The notes beneath the pieces are model-generated. The model saw only the letters and a program-made list of their open reading frames with translations, ran no database searches and was not told where the DNA came from. Shown here piece by piece: positions 46,847-56,657 of a DNA stretch of 64,000 nt; positions within the stretch are counted from its first letter, which is position 1, and every line of letters starts with the position of its first letter. Source of the DNA: Tritrichomonas musculus (Eukaryota > Parabasalia > Tritrichomonadida > Tritrichomonadidae); assembly GCA_039105265.1 (NCBI GenBank), contig JAPFFF010000010.1, positions 5,084,001 to 5,148,000 on the forward strand, written 5' to 3'. The position numbers and the translations under genes are program-made.

Positions 46847-47208
46847 AAAAAATTATTTGTTTCAGAAAAAGTTTCAAAAAAGTTGATTTAAATAATTTTA
46901 AAAATCATAAATTGTATATAAAAATTTTATTTATACCTTTTTTCATATCACATGTCATACAAAAATTTTATCAAAATTATGTTCATATCACCACTTTCCA
47001 TCCATTGAAAGACCTTAATTTAGGCAATTTATTGACACAAAAAGGTGAATGCAAAATGCCCTATAGTGATAGGGGGTTTTCTGACAACACTCTGGAGGTC
47101 AAAAAAGTGCCAAAATTGGGGTAGTTGGAGACAAAAAAGTGCCAAAATTAGGGGTGTTTGAGGGGATTGAAGACCGGAGGTCTGAAATCACCGCAAACGT
47201 ATACTACT
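46847..47208 (-). repeat. Polinton right terminal inverted repeat (362 bp)
   Basis: Reverse complement of 34236-34597 with two differences seen and no length change. Confidence 0.95.
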
Positions 47209-48060
47209 TTTTATAAATAAGGTTACAAATATCCTTACTCATTGCATAAGAAAATGCGAATTATTTATTTAAAATATTTAAGTAAAAATAGTATTAAAAT
47301 GAATAAATCTTTATTTTTAGTGCTTTTTACAATAAAAAATTATATTTTTGCTAAAAAATCGTAATTTTCAAAGGCAAAAATATTTGATAAACCTAAAAAA
47401 TATGATCAAAAACTTAAAAAGACAAAAGTAGAATTAGTTCTTTGCATAATATAATAGATTCTTCTAATAAAATTCAAACTGAATATATTTTAATATTCGA
47501 TTACTTTTTAGTAAAGATCGAAGTAATTTTCAAATTTTAAAGCATTTCCTTACATATATTAGATAAATATGTAATTATATAATTAAAAAATAATTTGATA
47601 AAAAGAAATTACTTTGTTTTAGCAATGATGGAAAAAAATATATTTTTATCAAAAAATCCATGACCACCTTTTTTCAAGAAAATTTGAAATAGATGCATTC
47701 AACTTTTTTGCCCAAGAAAACATCAAACAAAACTATTTATAAGAACTTCACATGCTATTTAACTTAAAAATATTTTTATAAATGCAGATAAAGAAATTAC
47801 TAATAATATTATTTCATAATATAGAAGAATATTTTGTTTTAATTTAAATAAACATCTTTTGTATAATGTTAACGTTAACATTTCGACTAATTTATTAAGT
47901 TTTTTTTTTGGATAAATCATATTCTAATTTTTATCTGAATTTCCAGTTTTTTTGAATTCGTCTTATAAACATTTGTCGCTGCTCCATTTGTCCCTACCAT
48001 TATGACCGTTAACAGTGACCGTTAAAGTAGGGACATTGGTCGCTGCCCTTAAAAAAATAT
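47209..48060. other. Right remnant of the outer element, no gene
   Basis: AT-rich DNA between the Polinton end and the inverted end motif at 48000-48050. No ORF of note. Confidence 0.45.
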
Positions 48061-48071
48061 TCAGTAACACT
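48061..48071 (+). repeat. 11-bp direct repeat TCAGTAACACT, right
   Basis: Exact match to 34055-34065, immediately outside the outer element. Confidence 0.6.
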
Positions 48072-48660
48072 TTTCCTCTGAAAAACATATCACTCTAAAT
48101 TAAAAAAATGTTAAGTGCTGCAGCTTTGGTAGTAAGGAAACTTCAAAAAAATATATATTGATTGGCATCAGAAATAGATTATTTCTGTGCAAGCTCGCCT
48201 CCAAACAAGGTTTTTATTTGACATATCAAATTACAATTATCCAACACATCTTCAAAAAATGCTTATAAATTAGTGGTTATTATAGACAATCGTTTTTGTT
48301 TTTTATGTATTTAATCCTAGACGCGAATCTCTGTGTTTTCAAATCAGTGATTAATATCGAATAATCAGATTTCAGACTCCCACACTCAGATACGATTCCA
48401 TATCTCTTTAAATATTATTCTCCATCGTTTTTTACTTATGGTATATGTATTAGATGTTACATATACTAGTTTAAAAATATTGAATATTTCAATAATATTC
48501 AATAAAAAATGTAATAAATAAAAATGTAATTGCAATAAAATTATTCTTTATAAAATGTTAATTTCAATTATGCTATTTTTATTTCTTTTTCTCTTTTTTT
48601 AAAGGAGAAATTAAAGTTTTTTGTTCCAAAAAATTATAAACGTATTTTTTACGAATATGT
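48072..48660. other. Intergenic, no supported gene
   Basis: AT-rich DNA with no recognised gene or repeat. Confidence 0.4.
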
Positions 48661-49185
48661 TAAAATGTCATCATCATTCATCATCTTCTTCTTCTTCTTT
48701 TTCTTCATCTGTTAAAAAAATTTACATCATCATTAAGATGATCTCTTTCATCATCTTCTTCTTTTTCTTCTCTGTCATCATCATCATCATTTTCTTCTTC
48801 TTTTTCTTCTCTGTCATCATCATCATCATTTTCTTCTTCTTCTTCTCTGTCATCATCATCATCATTTTCTTCTTTTTCTTCTCTGTCATCATCATCATTT
48901 TCTTCTTCTTCTTCTCTGTCATCATCATCTTCTTCTTCTTCTCTGTCACCATCATCTTCTTCTTCTTCTTCTCTGTCATCATCATCTTCTTCTTCTTCTT
49001 CTCTGTCATCATCATCTTCTTCTTCTTTTTCTTCTCTGTCATCATCTTCTTCTTCTTCTTTTTCTTCTCTGTCATCATCTTCTTCTTCTTCTTTTTCTTC
49101 TCTGTCATCTTCTTCTTCTTCTTCTTTTTCTTCTCTGTCATCATCATCTTCTTATTCTTCTTCTTTGCCATAATCATTTTTTTAT
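48661..49185. repeat. Pyrimidine-rich minisatellite (TCATCATC-TTCTTC-TTCTCTG)
   Basis: Units of about 30-39 bp, all multiples of three, each ending TTCTTCTCTGTC. On the minus strand one frame reads Asp runs, then R-E-E-K-E-E-E, and ends E-R-D-H-L-N-D-D-V-N-F-F-N-R before a stop. That frame has a stop at its upstream edge and no ATG. Other frames read poly-Phe/Ile or Lys/Met and are artefacts. It could be the acidic tail of a lost gene, or a plain satellite. Confidence 0.85.
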
Positions 49186-49496
49186 TCTTTCCAAATATAT
49201 TTAATTTTTGTGCAAATAAAATGATTCATTTGTAAATATTACTCAAATATAATAATAAATTTGCAAATTACATCATTTCTTTCCACCATCATTTCATTAT
49301 TCATAATCATTATTTTTATTTCTCTTCATTTTCCCCTTATTAAATTTGATCACACAATATATTTCATTTTCCTTATCACTTTTCTTTTTTATGAATCTTT
49401 GAGGCTTGTTATAATGTCAAATTAGAATACCAGTTTAATTATATAATTTTAATTTATTTCATTATATATATTCTATTTTATATTTAATTATCTTAA
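49186..49496. other. Intergenic, no supported gene
   Basis: AT-rich, nothing recognised. Confidence 0.4.
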
Positions 49497-49723
49497 GGTA
49501 CAAATCTAGTACGTTATAGATTGAGAGAAAGCACGTTATATATTTGAGACCCCTTGTCCTATTGAAAAAGTTTTATTTTGAATGCGTGTCAGATTTGAAA
49601 TTCTGAACTTTATTTTTTTTTTATTAAATTTTTATGATAAAAATATTTTTTATATAACATGTCCTTTAGTTTTAATAAAGTGTCAAAAAAAATTGCGGTT
49701 TCTAAACGTACTAGATTTGTATC
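49497..49723. mobile_element. TTAA-flanked inverted-repeat element
   Basis: Left end GGTACAAATCTAGTACG and right end its inverse with one change (CGTACTAGATTTGTATC). Both are bordered by TTAA (49493-49496, 49724-49727). 227 bp with no ORF. TTAA duplication is the piggyBac signature. Confidence 0.6.
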
Positions 49724-49789
49724 TTAAGCCTAAAAAAATATTAAATGTCATAGCTTAAAATTTTAACTCAAAATTATAATTATTATATC

Positions 49790-49995
49790 AATATGGAATT
49801 ACCGGTAATTACCAGTAATCATAAAAAAATACATTTTACTACTTTTATGAAAAAAATCGGTATTAAATTTTTACTGGCGGTTATTTTAAAAGTTTTTACC
49901 GGTATATACTTAATACTCCAAAAAAAATACCAGTATTTACTGCTTACCAGTAACATTCCGGTAAACGGTAAAAACTGATCTCTGTAGCCATCCCT
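49790..49995. repeat. GGTA/ACCAGTA-rich palindromic stretch with a possible hAT-like end
   Basis: TTACCGGTAATTACCAGTAA and related inverted motifs recur. Read in reverse, the right edge starts CAGGGATGGCTACAGAGAT, like a hAT terminus. The left terminus and an 8-bp duplication were not found. Confidence 0.35.
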
Positions 49996-51057
49996 GGAAT
50001 ATCTTTTTATTGCCCTCTAATAAAAAAAAAATGCTTTTCACTAAATTTTTTAATATCAATCAATAAATATTTGAATAATTATTGAATTAACGAAGAATTT
50101 GAACTTTTTTAAAAGAGAAGACAGATTTCTATTGAAAAAATTACTATTGTCTACAATTTTTGAATAGGTTTCTTGCGCAAGATTTTGACAATAAAGAAAT
50201 CAAATTCAATATTACTTATTTCCAAACAAATAAAAAAAAGAGTAATTCATGGTCAGAATTTCTTTCAATTTTTCAATGATGTTATGAATAAGATGCTCTC
50301 AAAAAAGGATGATCGATGTTTTACAAATTCTTTATATTATATTGTGCAAGATAAGTTTAGCTTGAATTAAAATAATTATATTTAAAAATAAATTGAATTT
50401 AATGAAATTAATATAGTATTCAAATTGTTAGATAATCTCAATCGATGATCGAATTACAATCAAACGAATACAAAAAAATTGCGAAAAAAATGATTCCAAA
50501 ATTGCTAGCAATAAACTTTCACATATATATCATCCTTCAAAAAAAGAAAAGCATCAAAGGTTATTTATTATTGTAATTCATAATTTTTCAGTTTAAATAA
50601 ACTTTTATTTCGTTTAGAGATGGAAATCTTTATAACAATTACTTAAATCTATAAAATTGGATATTATAATTCATTAAGATACTCAAATAATATTATCATT
50701 GCTTTTGAATATCAACATATATTAACATAATAATGATAATTTAATACTGAAATATAAAATAGCTTATTAAGCATTAACAAGCTTTTCCTTATAGCCTTTA
50801 ATATAAAACTGTATGATTTTTATCTTTAATATATTAAAAGTTAATAAAAATATGAGAAATCATCATAATATATAATGAATACTATAAATTTCTTCAGCTA
50901 CCAATTATATCATTTATTGGCATTCCATGCTGAAATTTCATTTTTTTGTAAACTGTAAATCAAGGAAAATGTTCATTTATGAATTCAAACCATTTAAAAG
51001 TAAAATTAAGTTAATAGCCGTGATATCACTTCATATAATTATATGACCAAAATTTAA
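49996..51057. other. Intergenic, no supported gene
   Basis: Long AT-rich spacer. A 65-codon ORF at 50173 is not supported. Confidence 0.4.
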
Positions 51058-51402
51058 GGTTCTCCTCAAATTCAAAAGATTAAATTCAATGAGATCTCAC
51101 AAATAAAATATACATAAATATCGTTTTTAAAAATGAATTAAAATATGAAATTTATATAGATATATATTTCAAATGATTGAATAAAAACATTTTTATGAAA
51201 TCTTATCGATTTTGTTTTTTACAGATAGAAATCATAGAATTAAAAAATCAGTAAAATTTTAAATGAAATAAGATTTAATCGTTGAGGCCATATTTTTTTT
51301 ATTTTTCACCAAAACTTTTTCCGAAAAATACTCTATTGAATTATTTATTCTATGAGTTAATTCAATATTGAATGATTTATATTTTTTTTGGGAAGGAGAA
51401 CC
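51058..51402. mobile_element. TTAA-flanked element with short inverted ends
   Basis: GGTTCTCCT at the left and AGGAGAACC at the right, each bordered by TTAA (51054-51057, 51403-51406). 345 bp, no ORF. The inverted ends are only nine bases, so this is weaker than the one at 49497. Confidence 0.4.
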
Positions 51403-51527
51403 TTAATAAACAGAAAAACTTTAATAGATATTCCTTTATTGTAATATTTATCTTTATAGTGGTTGATGATAAATCAATAGACAATTCAATTATGATGTTT
51501 TAATGAAGTGATCTCATTAAAACAATT

Positions 51528-51532
51528 TCATT
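51528..51532 (+). promoter_or_regulatory. Initiator-like motif TCATT
   Basis: TCATT lies seven bases before the ATG at 51539, with another TCATT at 51514. Confidence 0.45.
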
Positions 51533-51538
51533 TTTAAA

Positions 51539-52726
51539 ATGTTACTTTGGTTTCTGGCCTTCTTTCTTGATGCAAAGATGTTTAGAAAGGAATACACAGA
51601 CGAAGCACATGAAGATATTTCTGGATATGATAGAGCTGAAATAAAAATACTCTCAAACATGGCACTAATTTTTGTTTTATCTCCAACAAAAATGAAGATC
51701 ACACTAGATGATGCATCATCGACCACTGCTTATATGTCTCAGCAATACAGTTTGTTCTATTTTAAGAATGATGCAACAATTACAATGCAAATATCGACAG
51801 GCTGTTCATATGCTATATTTAAAGCTCCTGAAGGAAAAAATAGAGGTGTCATTCAATATATAACTAATTCTGCAGATATGGAAACTCCTCTTTTTTCAAT
51901 GGGCGGCGGAGCTCCATATGATTCATTTCTTTGTTATGCCCAGCAACCGTATTCTGTTACAGGATTCATTAATGGTAATGGTGAAACGATAAATTACTAT
52001 CAAAATGGAGAATTAAAATCAAACACTGTTTCATCAGGCAAAAAGGAAATATCCATTTCTTCCCTTACAAACTCAGTTAGCATTATTCGAAAATATGCAA
52101 GCTCTACCATTGAACATTACCAGTTCAACCCAACAAAAGGTTCCAACTACAAAACTCCAACTAAAGCAACATATAACGCAATGATAATGGAATCAAATGA
52201 TGCCAAAGAATATCCAGAGAATATTGCCATGTCAGGAATGTGTGCAAAGCCGGGCTCATGTGTGTCGTCTAAAATAGAAGACATCAAAAGCACTTCTAAA
52301 ACATACAAAATAACTATTAATTCAAGAGACCTTTCTAAGGATATTAAACTTTCTTATACAACTAGTTTTGATGATACAAAGCAGCCAATTGATAGCAAAA
52401 ACTTTGTAATTGAAGATTTTGAAGCTTTTTCGGTTACAATTTATGCTACAATTTCAGGAAGATGCAATCAAAAAGAATTTAAGAAGTATTCATCAGGCGA
52501 TGAGTACGAGACCGAGTTTACGTTAAATGAAGATGAAATCTTAGAAGTTTGCCCAGTAGGAGGAGATAGTGGAGACGATAAATGCAAAAATAAAGTACCT
52601 CTTTATATCGTAATCATATTGGCTGTTGTTCTGGTCGTCGTTATAATTGTCTTTATCATTGTGATAGTGGTTCTCCGTAAAAAGATGGGAAGCTATAAGA
52701 GTGATAAAGAAACTACTGAAGTTTGA
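51539..52726 (+). CDS. Type I surface glycoprotein, family unknown
   Basis: A complete 395-residue protein. The N-terminal hydrophobic segment M-L-L-W-F-L-A-F-F-L-D-A-K is probably a signal peptide. The beta-rich ectodomain has several Cys pairs (near residues 96, 139, 234-241, 302 and 332) and Thr/Ser-rich stretches. A 27-residue Val/Ile membrane helix (I-V-I-I-L-A-V-V-L-V-V-V-I-I-V) and a short tail K-K-M-G-S-Y-K-S-D-K-E-T-T-E-V complete it. The type I layout is like the two larger surface proteins, but I see no clear homology. Its 3' end and flank have been copied to 33002-33987. Confidence 0.8.
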   Translation: MLLWFLAFFLDAKMFRKEYTDEAHEDISGYDRAEIKILSNMALIFVLSPTKMKITLDDASSTTAYMSQQYSLFYFKNDATITMQISTGCSYAIFKAPEGKNRGVIQYITNSADMETPLFSMGGGAPYDSFLCYAQQPYSVTGFINGNGETINYYQNGELKSNTVSSGKKEISISSLTNSVSIIRKYASSTIEHYQFNPTKGSNYKTPTKATYNAMIMESNDAKEYPENIAMSGMCAKPGSCVSSKIEDIKSTSKTYKITINSRDLSKDIKLSYTTSFDDTKQPIDSKNFVIEDFEAFSVTIYATISGRCNQKEFKKYSSGDEYETEFTLNEDEILEVCPVGGDSGDDKCKNKVPLYIVIILAVVLVVVIIVFIIVIVVLRKKMGSYKSDKETTEV

Positions 52727-52850
52727 AGCTTTTCACAAAATAAAAAATAACCTGGTAAATTACAAAATTCTCTTTTCAGAGATTTTTTTTAAATTATAAT
52801 TTTAATATTTATAATTTTCAAAAATTGAAATGTCTTTTGAAAAAATTATA

Positions 52851-53074
52851 AAGTGAGAGAAATAAAGGGAGGTCAATTCAAAAAATAGGGGGTCGATTCA
52901 AATAATAATTAATTTCAAGGGAAAACGATAATAAAAATTTATTTTGAGAAAAAAATATTTGAAAAAAAATTTTTTTCTTAAAATTATATTTTCTGAAAAA
53001 ATATTCAATTTTTTCTTAACTTGATCGTCGACCTCTATTTTATTGAATGAGACCTCTATTTTTTTGGGGCACTT
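52851..53074. mobile_element. GGGGTC-family TA-flanked element, copy B1
   Basis: TA flanks at 52849-52850 and 53075-53076. Ends are AAGTG/CACTT, and the arms carry AATAGGGGGTCGATTCAA and its inverse. No ORF. Confidence 0.65.
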
Positions 53075-53105
53075 TATGTGTTTTCATAAAATTGAATGTC
53101 ATATA

Positions 53106-53312
53106 AAGTGAGAGAAATAAAGGGGGTCAATTCAAAAATAGGGTGTCGATTCAAAAAATAATTAATTTCAAGGGAAAACGATAATAAAAATTTATTTTGA
53201 GAAAAAAATATTTGAAAAAAAATTTTTTTCTTAAAATTATATTCAATTTTTTCTTAACTTGATCGTCGACCCCTATTTTATTGAATGAGACCCCTATTTT
53301 TTGGGGGGACTT
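53106..53312. mobile_element. GGGGTC-family TA-flanked element, copy B2
   Basis: Starts AAGTGAGAGAAATAAAGGG after TA and ends GGGGGGACTT before TA. It lies 31 bp after copy B1 in the same orientation. Confidence 0.6.
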
Positions 53313-53521
53313 TAAAATTATTTTTGAAAGTTTTTTGACAAAGCTAATAATTCAATAAGATCAAATACTTTCCTGATTTTGTTTTAATCGGATTGGGATA
53401 TTCAACTACTCAAGCATTTGATTTTATTGAATTATTCAGTTTTATTTGCTAATGCAAATCCATCAAAAGATATAATTTTATAATTATAATTTTCACTTGG
53501 GTTTATCTAATAATTGAATGA

Positions 53522-53614
53522 ATAAGATATGTCCATAAATGCAAAATCATTCATCGTGAATTGAAACCTTTAAATTTATTTATCGAAAAATGTAATAGCT
53601 GTGGTTGGCTATAA
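53522..53614 (+). pseudogene. Protein kinase catalytic-loop relic
   Basis: The frame reads I-R-Y-V-H-K-C-K-I-I-H-R-E-L-K-P-L-N-L-F-I-E, the kinase subdomain VIb motif (I-H-R-D-L-K-P-x-N) with Glu for the catalytic Asp, then stops. No DFG motif or other subdomain was found in phase nearby. An old kinase gene fragment. Confidence 0.6.
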
Positions 53615-53855
53615 ATCCCAAACTATTGGACAAAAGTATTGTAAAAATTATCTTAAAGTAGTGGTCCCTAAAAAATAAGCATATTGGTAGTAATTCTAAT
53701 ATATTTGCTAGATCCTATAATATTTGATTTTTATTACCTTTTTATTTTAATGAATAAATAAGATATACGATTAATTTCTGCAAAAAATGGATATTTCATA
53801 AAATATCTTATTGATTAAGTTAATAAAGAAATTTTGCACTGTGAAGCCAAGAGTA

Positions 53856-54301
53856 GACTTGTTATTCTCCGATTCTCGAGATCGATAATTGATTGACTTT
53901 TTGATATCGATACATAAATATACACAGATTCACGAGATCAATTTCAGAGATCGAGAATTTTTTTCTCAGCTTTTGATATCAGAATTTTCAATTAAACTTT
54001 TTGATTAAAAAAATTATCGTATTTTAATCTCAAATATTTCATAAAAAAAGAATGTATTTTTTGATTTTAATCTTAAAATAAACATCAAAACATTATATTA
54101 TATATTTTTAAATATTATGAAATTACTAATACTAATTATAAAAAAAGATAAATCAGTTTGAGATCTCGAGATCTCGGTTATTGATATCAAGTTTACAGTT
54201 ATTTTCATATCACATTTCATATCTGATATCTTGATAATCGATAATCTCGATATCAGATTTTTAAACTGATGATCGAGTATCGATTCTTAAAATAACAAGT
54301 C
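53856..54301. mobile_element. TA-flanked inverted-repeat element rich in GATATCGAT
   Basis: Left GACTTGTTATTCTCCGATTC, right inverse ATAACAAGTC, bordered by TA (53854-53855, 54302-54303). The interior carries many CTCGAGATC and GATATCGAT palindromes. 446 bp, no ORF. A partial copy lies at 21171. Confidence 0.65.
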
Positions 54302-54303
54302 TA

Positions 54304-54717
54304 GCAAAGAGAACTTTCTGGTAATTATGAAATAGTAATACAAATTCAATATATAATCAAAGTACTTACCTATTTAATCTTACTATTAGATAGGATTAAT
54401 TAAAAAAAATAGAAAAATGGTGAAATTCAATAACGAATTTATAATGTTACAGAATTAACTCAATAAGTATATACAAATATCAAAAAGAATTCACTTTTTC
54501 AGAAAACTAGCACAATTATTGATTTGGGAAGAAACGTTACCAAACTCAAAGATTACTTTTTTTTTTTTATTAACTTTTTGAATATGGAGCCGATTGGTTG
54601 GCCACAATGATTTTAATGGCCATTAATAATTTGTCATGAGATTGTTAGGTCAAAGTGACGAATAATTAATGATAATTTATTTACTTCTTTGCTTGAGATT
54701 GAAAAAAATTGAAAAAA
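54304..54717. other. Intergenic, no supported gene
   Basis: AT-rich spacer; nothing recognised. Confidence 0.4.
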
Positions 54718-54788
54718 CTGGTCAGCCGGGGATCGAACCCGAGCCTTAAGAGGGACAGTCTCATATGCTACCATTACACTACCGACCA
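54718..54788 (-). tRNA. tRNA-Asp (anticodon GTC), copy 2
   Basis: Identical to 16434-16504 over 71 bases. The eight bases upstream (ATATGTAA) and the TTTTTTC stop are also shared. Same fold and anticodon, including C37. Confidence 0.92.
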
Positions 54789-54929
54789 TTACATATATAT
54801 ATTAATTTATTCAAATTTAAAGACAAAAAACTGCTGAATAAATACTTTTTTTAAAAAATAATAATAATAATATTCATTAGCTCACTACTCATTTTTAAAA
54901 ATACCTCAGTAATAATCCGTATTTGAAAA

Positions 54930-56657
54930 TTAAACAATGATATTGATTTCATATTTTTGAATGCAATCCATACTTGGCATTATTTTAATATCAATATGGA
55001 AAAATCCAAAATCATCATCTAATCTTCTTTGGATTTCTCCTGAAAGATTGATTAACAGTTTTAAATGTTTTAATTTAGCCAATTCAGAAGACATATCAGA
55101 CAAATTTTTGTTATATAAATCAGGAATTATTTTCTTCTTAATTGATTGAGAGATTATATTTTCAACATCATTTTTGTGTTTCATGTTAAAATGATCTATT
55201 TCATGTAAATGACTGTCTTGCTCTTCTTTACTGCCTTTAACATATTTAATGATTTTAGAGAAATCTTTTGAAACAAGCATTATTAGCACTTTTGCAATTT
55301 TTTTGGTAATACTCCATATTTTTTGAGTTATGTCATTGTAAAATTCAGCAATTTGCACTTCTTTTTTAATAATTAAAGATTTGATGAATAATGACGGATC
55401 TTTCAGATTTTGTGGATCAAAAGGATAAACTTCACCATTGTCTGCCAAAGATGTCAATGATTCTCTGATATCTGAAGTTAGATGAAGAAAAACTTTTTTC
55501 AATTGTTCTTTCGAAAGAAAAGCATGAAATTCACCTTCCAAATTGGCCTGATAAACTTGTAGATGCGTTGTGTACAGAATTGTGAATGGTTTTGGCTCCA
55601 ATCTAAGAAATATTTGAAGTGATTTAATTGAGTAATCCACAAAAGAAATGACTTTTTGATCACTTTCATTTGCAAAAAGAGGATTTCGTAACATTGTTGC
55701 GATTCCGTCTTGAAGATGATCAGCCAGTGAATAAAGCATGTTGAGTTTTGGATGATCATATTGAAGCATACAATTTGGATACATTTTCTTGATTTCATTT
55801 ATGATAATTAAAACGATCGGAAGACATTGTATTTGTGACCAATCAATGTTGATATTATGGTCAGGTACAACACTTATTAAGTGTCCTTCTTCACCAACTG
55901 GAATGATGTGGGAATCAGGTGTCAAATGAAGAATGCATCCAAATGGAAAATTTTCTGCAGTTTTCGAAAGAAAATTAATGAATCTTGCCCCTGCCAAAGC
56001 ATTTGAAAACAATGGTGAAAAGTATGCTTTATCTATCCCATATCCAATCCACAATGTAAATCCACTGAAAAATCCAGCGGTGAATGTTCTCACATTAAAT
56101 TCGGCCCTGTTGACTTCTGCTTGTTCACGAGCTGCTTTTAAAATTGGATAGTAACAATGCATTGATATTCTAATTGAATGATTATTTATATAGGTGTCAA
56201 CGCTGTTTTTGCATCTTTTTATTATTTTGTTTGCTTGGCTGGAGCTAAAGAAAAGAACATGATTTCCTTTTGAATCGACGTATGAACGAGTAGCTTGTAT
56301 CTGAAGATTCGGATCTTCGTTTTGCTCTTCGTATAAATGAAATGTCGGATATGAGTGAGTGATGCAGTCATGCATAAATGGCGCAGATAATTGAATGTCA
56401 TCACTTTGTCTAATAATATTTATCATTCCAATACTCTCGGCTAAATTTTGCATAGAAATTAGCGAATTTTGACATATTTTTTCTGGATAGCCTTTTAAAC
56501 ATTCAGTACAAATATCAAAATCACACTTTTCGCAACGAAAATGTTTTTCTCCTGATTTTAGCAAGTTAAAGCAAACATCGCAAAAGCCTCCTTTATCTGA
56601 TGAATTTAATAAGTGTTCATGCTCTGAAAATTCTGCATTCAACGGTGATAATGACAT
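54930..56657 (-). CDS. ZZ-like zinc-finger protein, function unknown
   Basis: A complete 575-residue protein. Residues 23-60 hold C-D-V-C, F-R-C-E-K-C, D-I-C-T-E-C and a further Cys, the pattern of ZZ or C1-like fingers, which bind proteins or peptides rather than DNA. The remaining 500 residues are helical and mixed. They include a Gly-rich hydrophobic stretch near 190-215 (F-T-A-G-F-F-S-G-F-T-L-W-I-G-Y-G-I-D) and P-F-G-C-I-L-H-L-T-P-D. No known enzyme motif is seen. There is no signal peptide. Possibly a signalling or ubiquitin-linked adaptor, but this is a guess. Confidence 0.75.
   Translation of the reverse strand: MSLSPLNAEFSEHEHLLNSSDKGGFCDVCFNLLKSGEKHFRCEKCDFDICTECLKGYPEKICQNSLISMQNLAESIGMINIIRQSDDIQLSAPFMHDCITHSYPTFHLYEEQNEDPNLQIQATRSYVDSKGNHVLFFSSSQANKIIKRCKNSVDTYINNHSIRISMHCYYPILKAAREQAEVNRAEFNVRTFTAGFFSGFTLWIGYGIDKAYFSPLFSNALAGARFINFLSKTAENFPFGCILHLTPDSHIIPVGEEGHLISVVPDHNINIDWSQIQCLPIVLIIINEIKKMYPNCMLQYDHPKLNMLYSLADHLQDGIATMLRNPLFANESDQKVISFVDYSIKSLQIFLRLEPKPFTILYTTHLQVYQANLEGEFHAFLSKEQLKKVFLHLTSDIRESLTSLADNGEVYPFDPQNLKDPSLFIKSLIIKKEVQIAEFYNDITQKIWSITKKIAKVLIMLVSKDFSKIIKYVKGSKEEQDSHLHEIDHFNMKHKNDVENIISQSIKKKIIPDLYNKNLSDMSSELAKLKHLKLLINLSGEIQRRLDDDFGFFHIDIKIMPSMDCIQKYEINIIV

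Larger units (their letters stand above)
34236..47208. mobile_element. Polinton (Maverick), about 13 kb, looks whole
   Basis: Termini start AGTAGTATACG in inverted orientation, with 362-bp terminal inverted repeats. The flanking duplication is TTTTA or TTTTTA. Parts recognised are protein-primed DNA polymerase B, retroviral-type integrase, major capsid protein, packaging ATPase, a small Gly-rich hydrophobic protein, and several unrecognised ORFs. I did not recognise a cysteine protease. All large frames are open and no breaks were noticed. The near-identity of the two ends (two differences seen) implies a very recent insertion. At 13 kb it is shorter than typical 15-20 kb Mavericks. Confidence 0.93.
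34066..48060. mobile_element. Outer Mutator-like element that hosts the Polinton
   Basis: The two ends are inverted copies sharing AATGTCCCTACTTTAACGG and flanking bases (left 34090-34140; right, reversed, 48000-48050). Outside them is an exact 11-bp direct repeat; Mutator-like elements make 8-11 bp duplications. Removing the Polinton leaves about 1 kb without a transposase, so this is a non-autonomous element. A second internal pair of the same motif (near 34160-34200 and 47968-47996) suggests an end-to-end composite. Confidence 0.55.

Noticed and set aside
34320-47124. Matching 70-codon ORFs in the two Polinton terminal repeats
   Set aside because: They are the same ORF seen twice because the repeats are near-identical; there is no domain, and chance openness is likely.
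48621-49235. Plus-strand poly-Phe/Ile ORF and minus-strand Lys/Met ORF
   Set aside because: Translations of a triplet minisatellite in arbitrary frames; composition is implausible for a protein.
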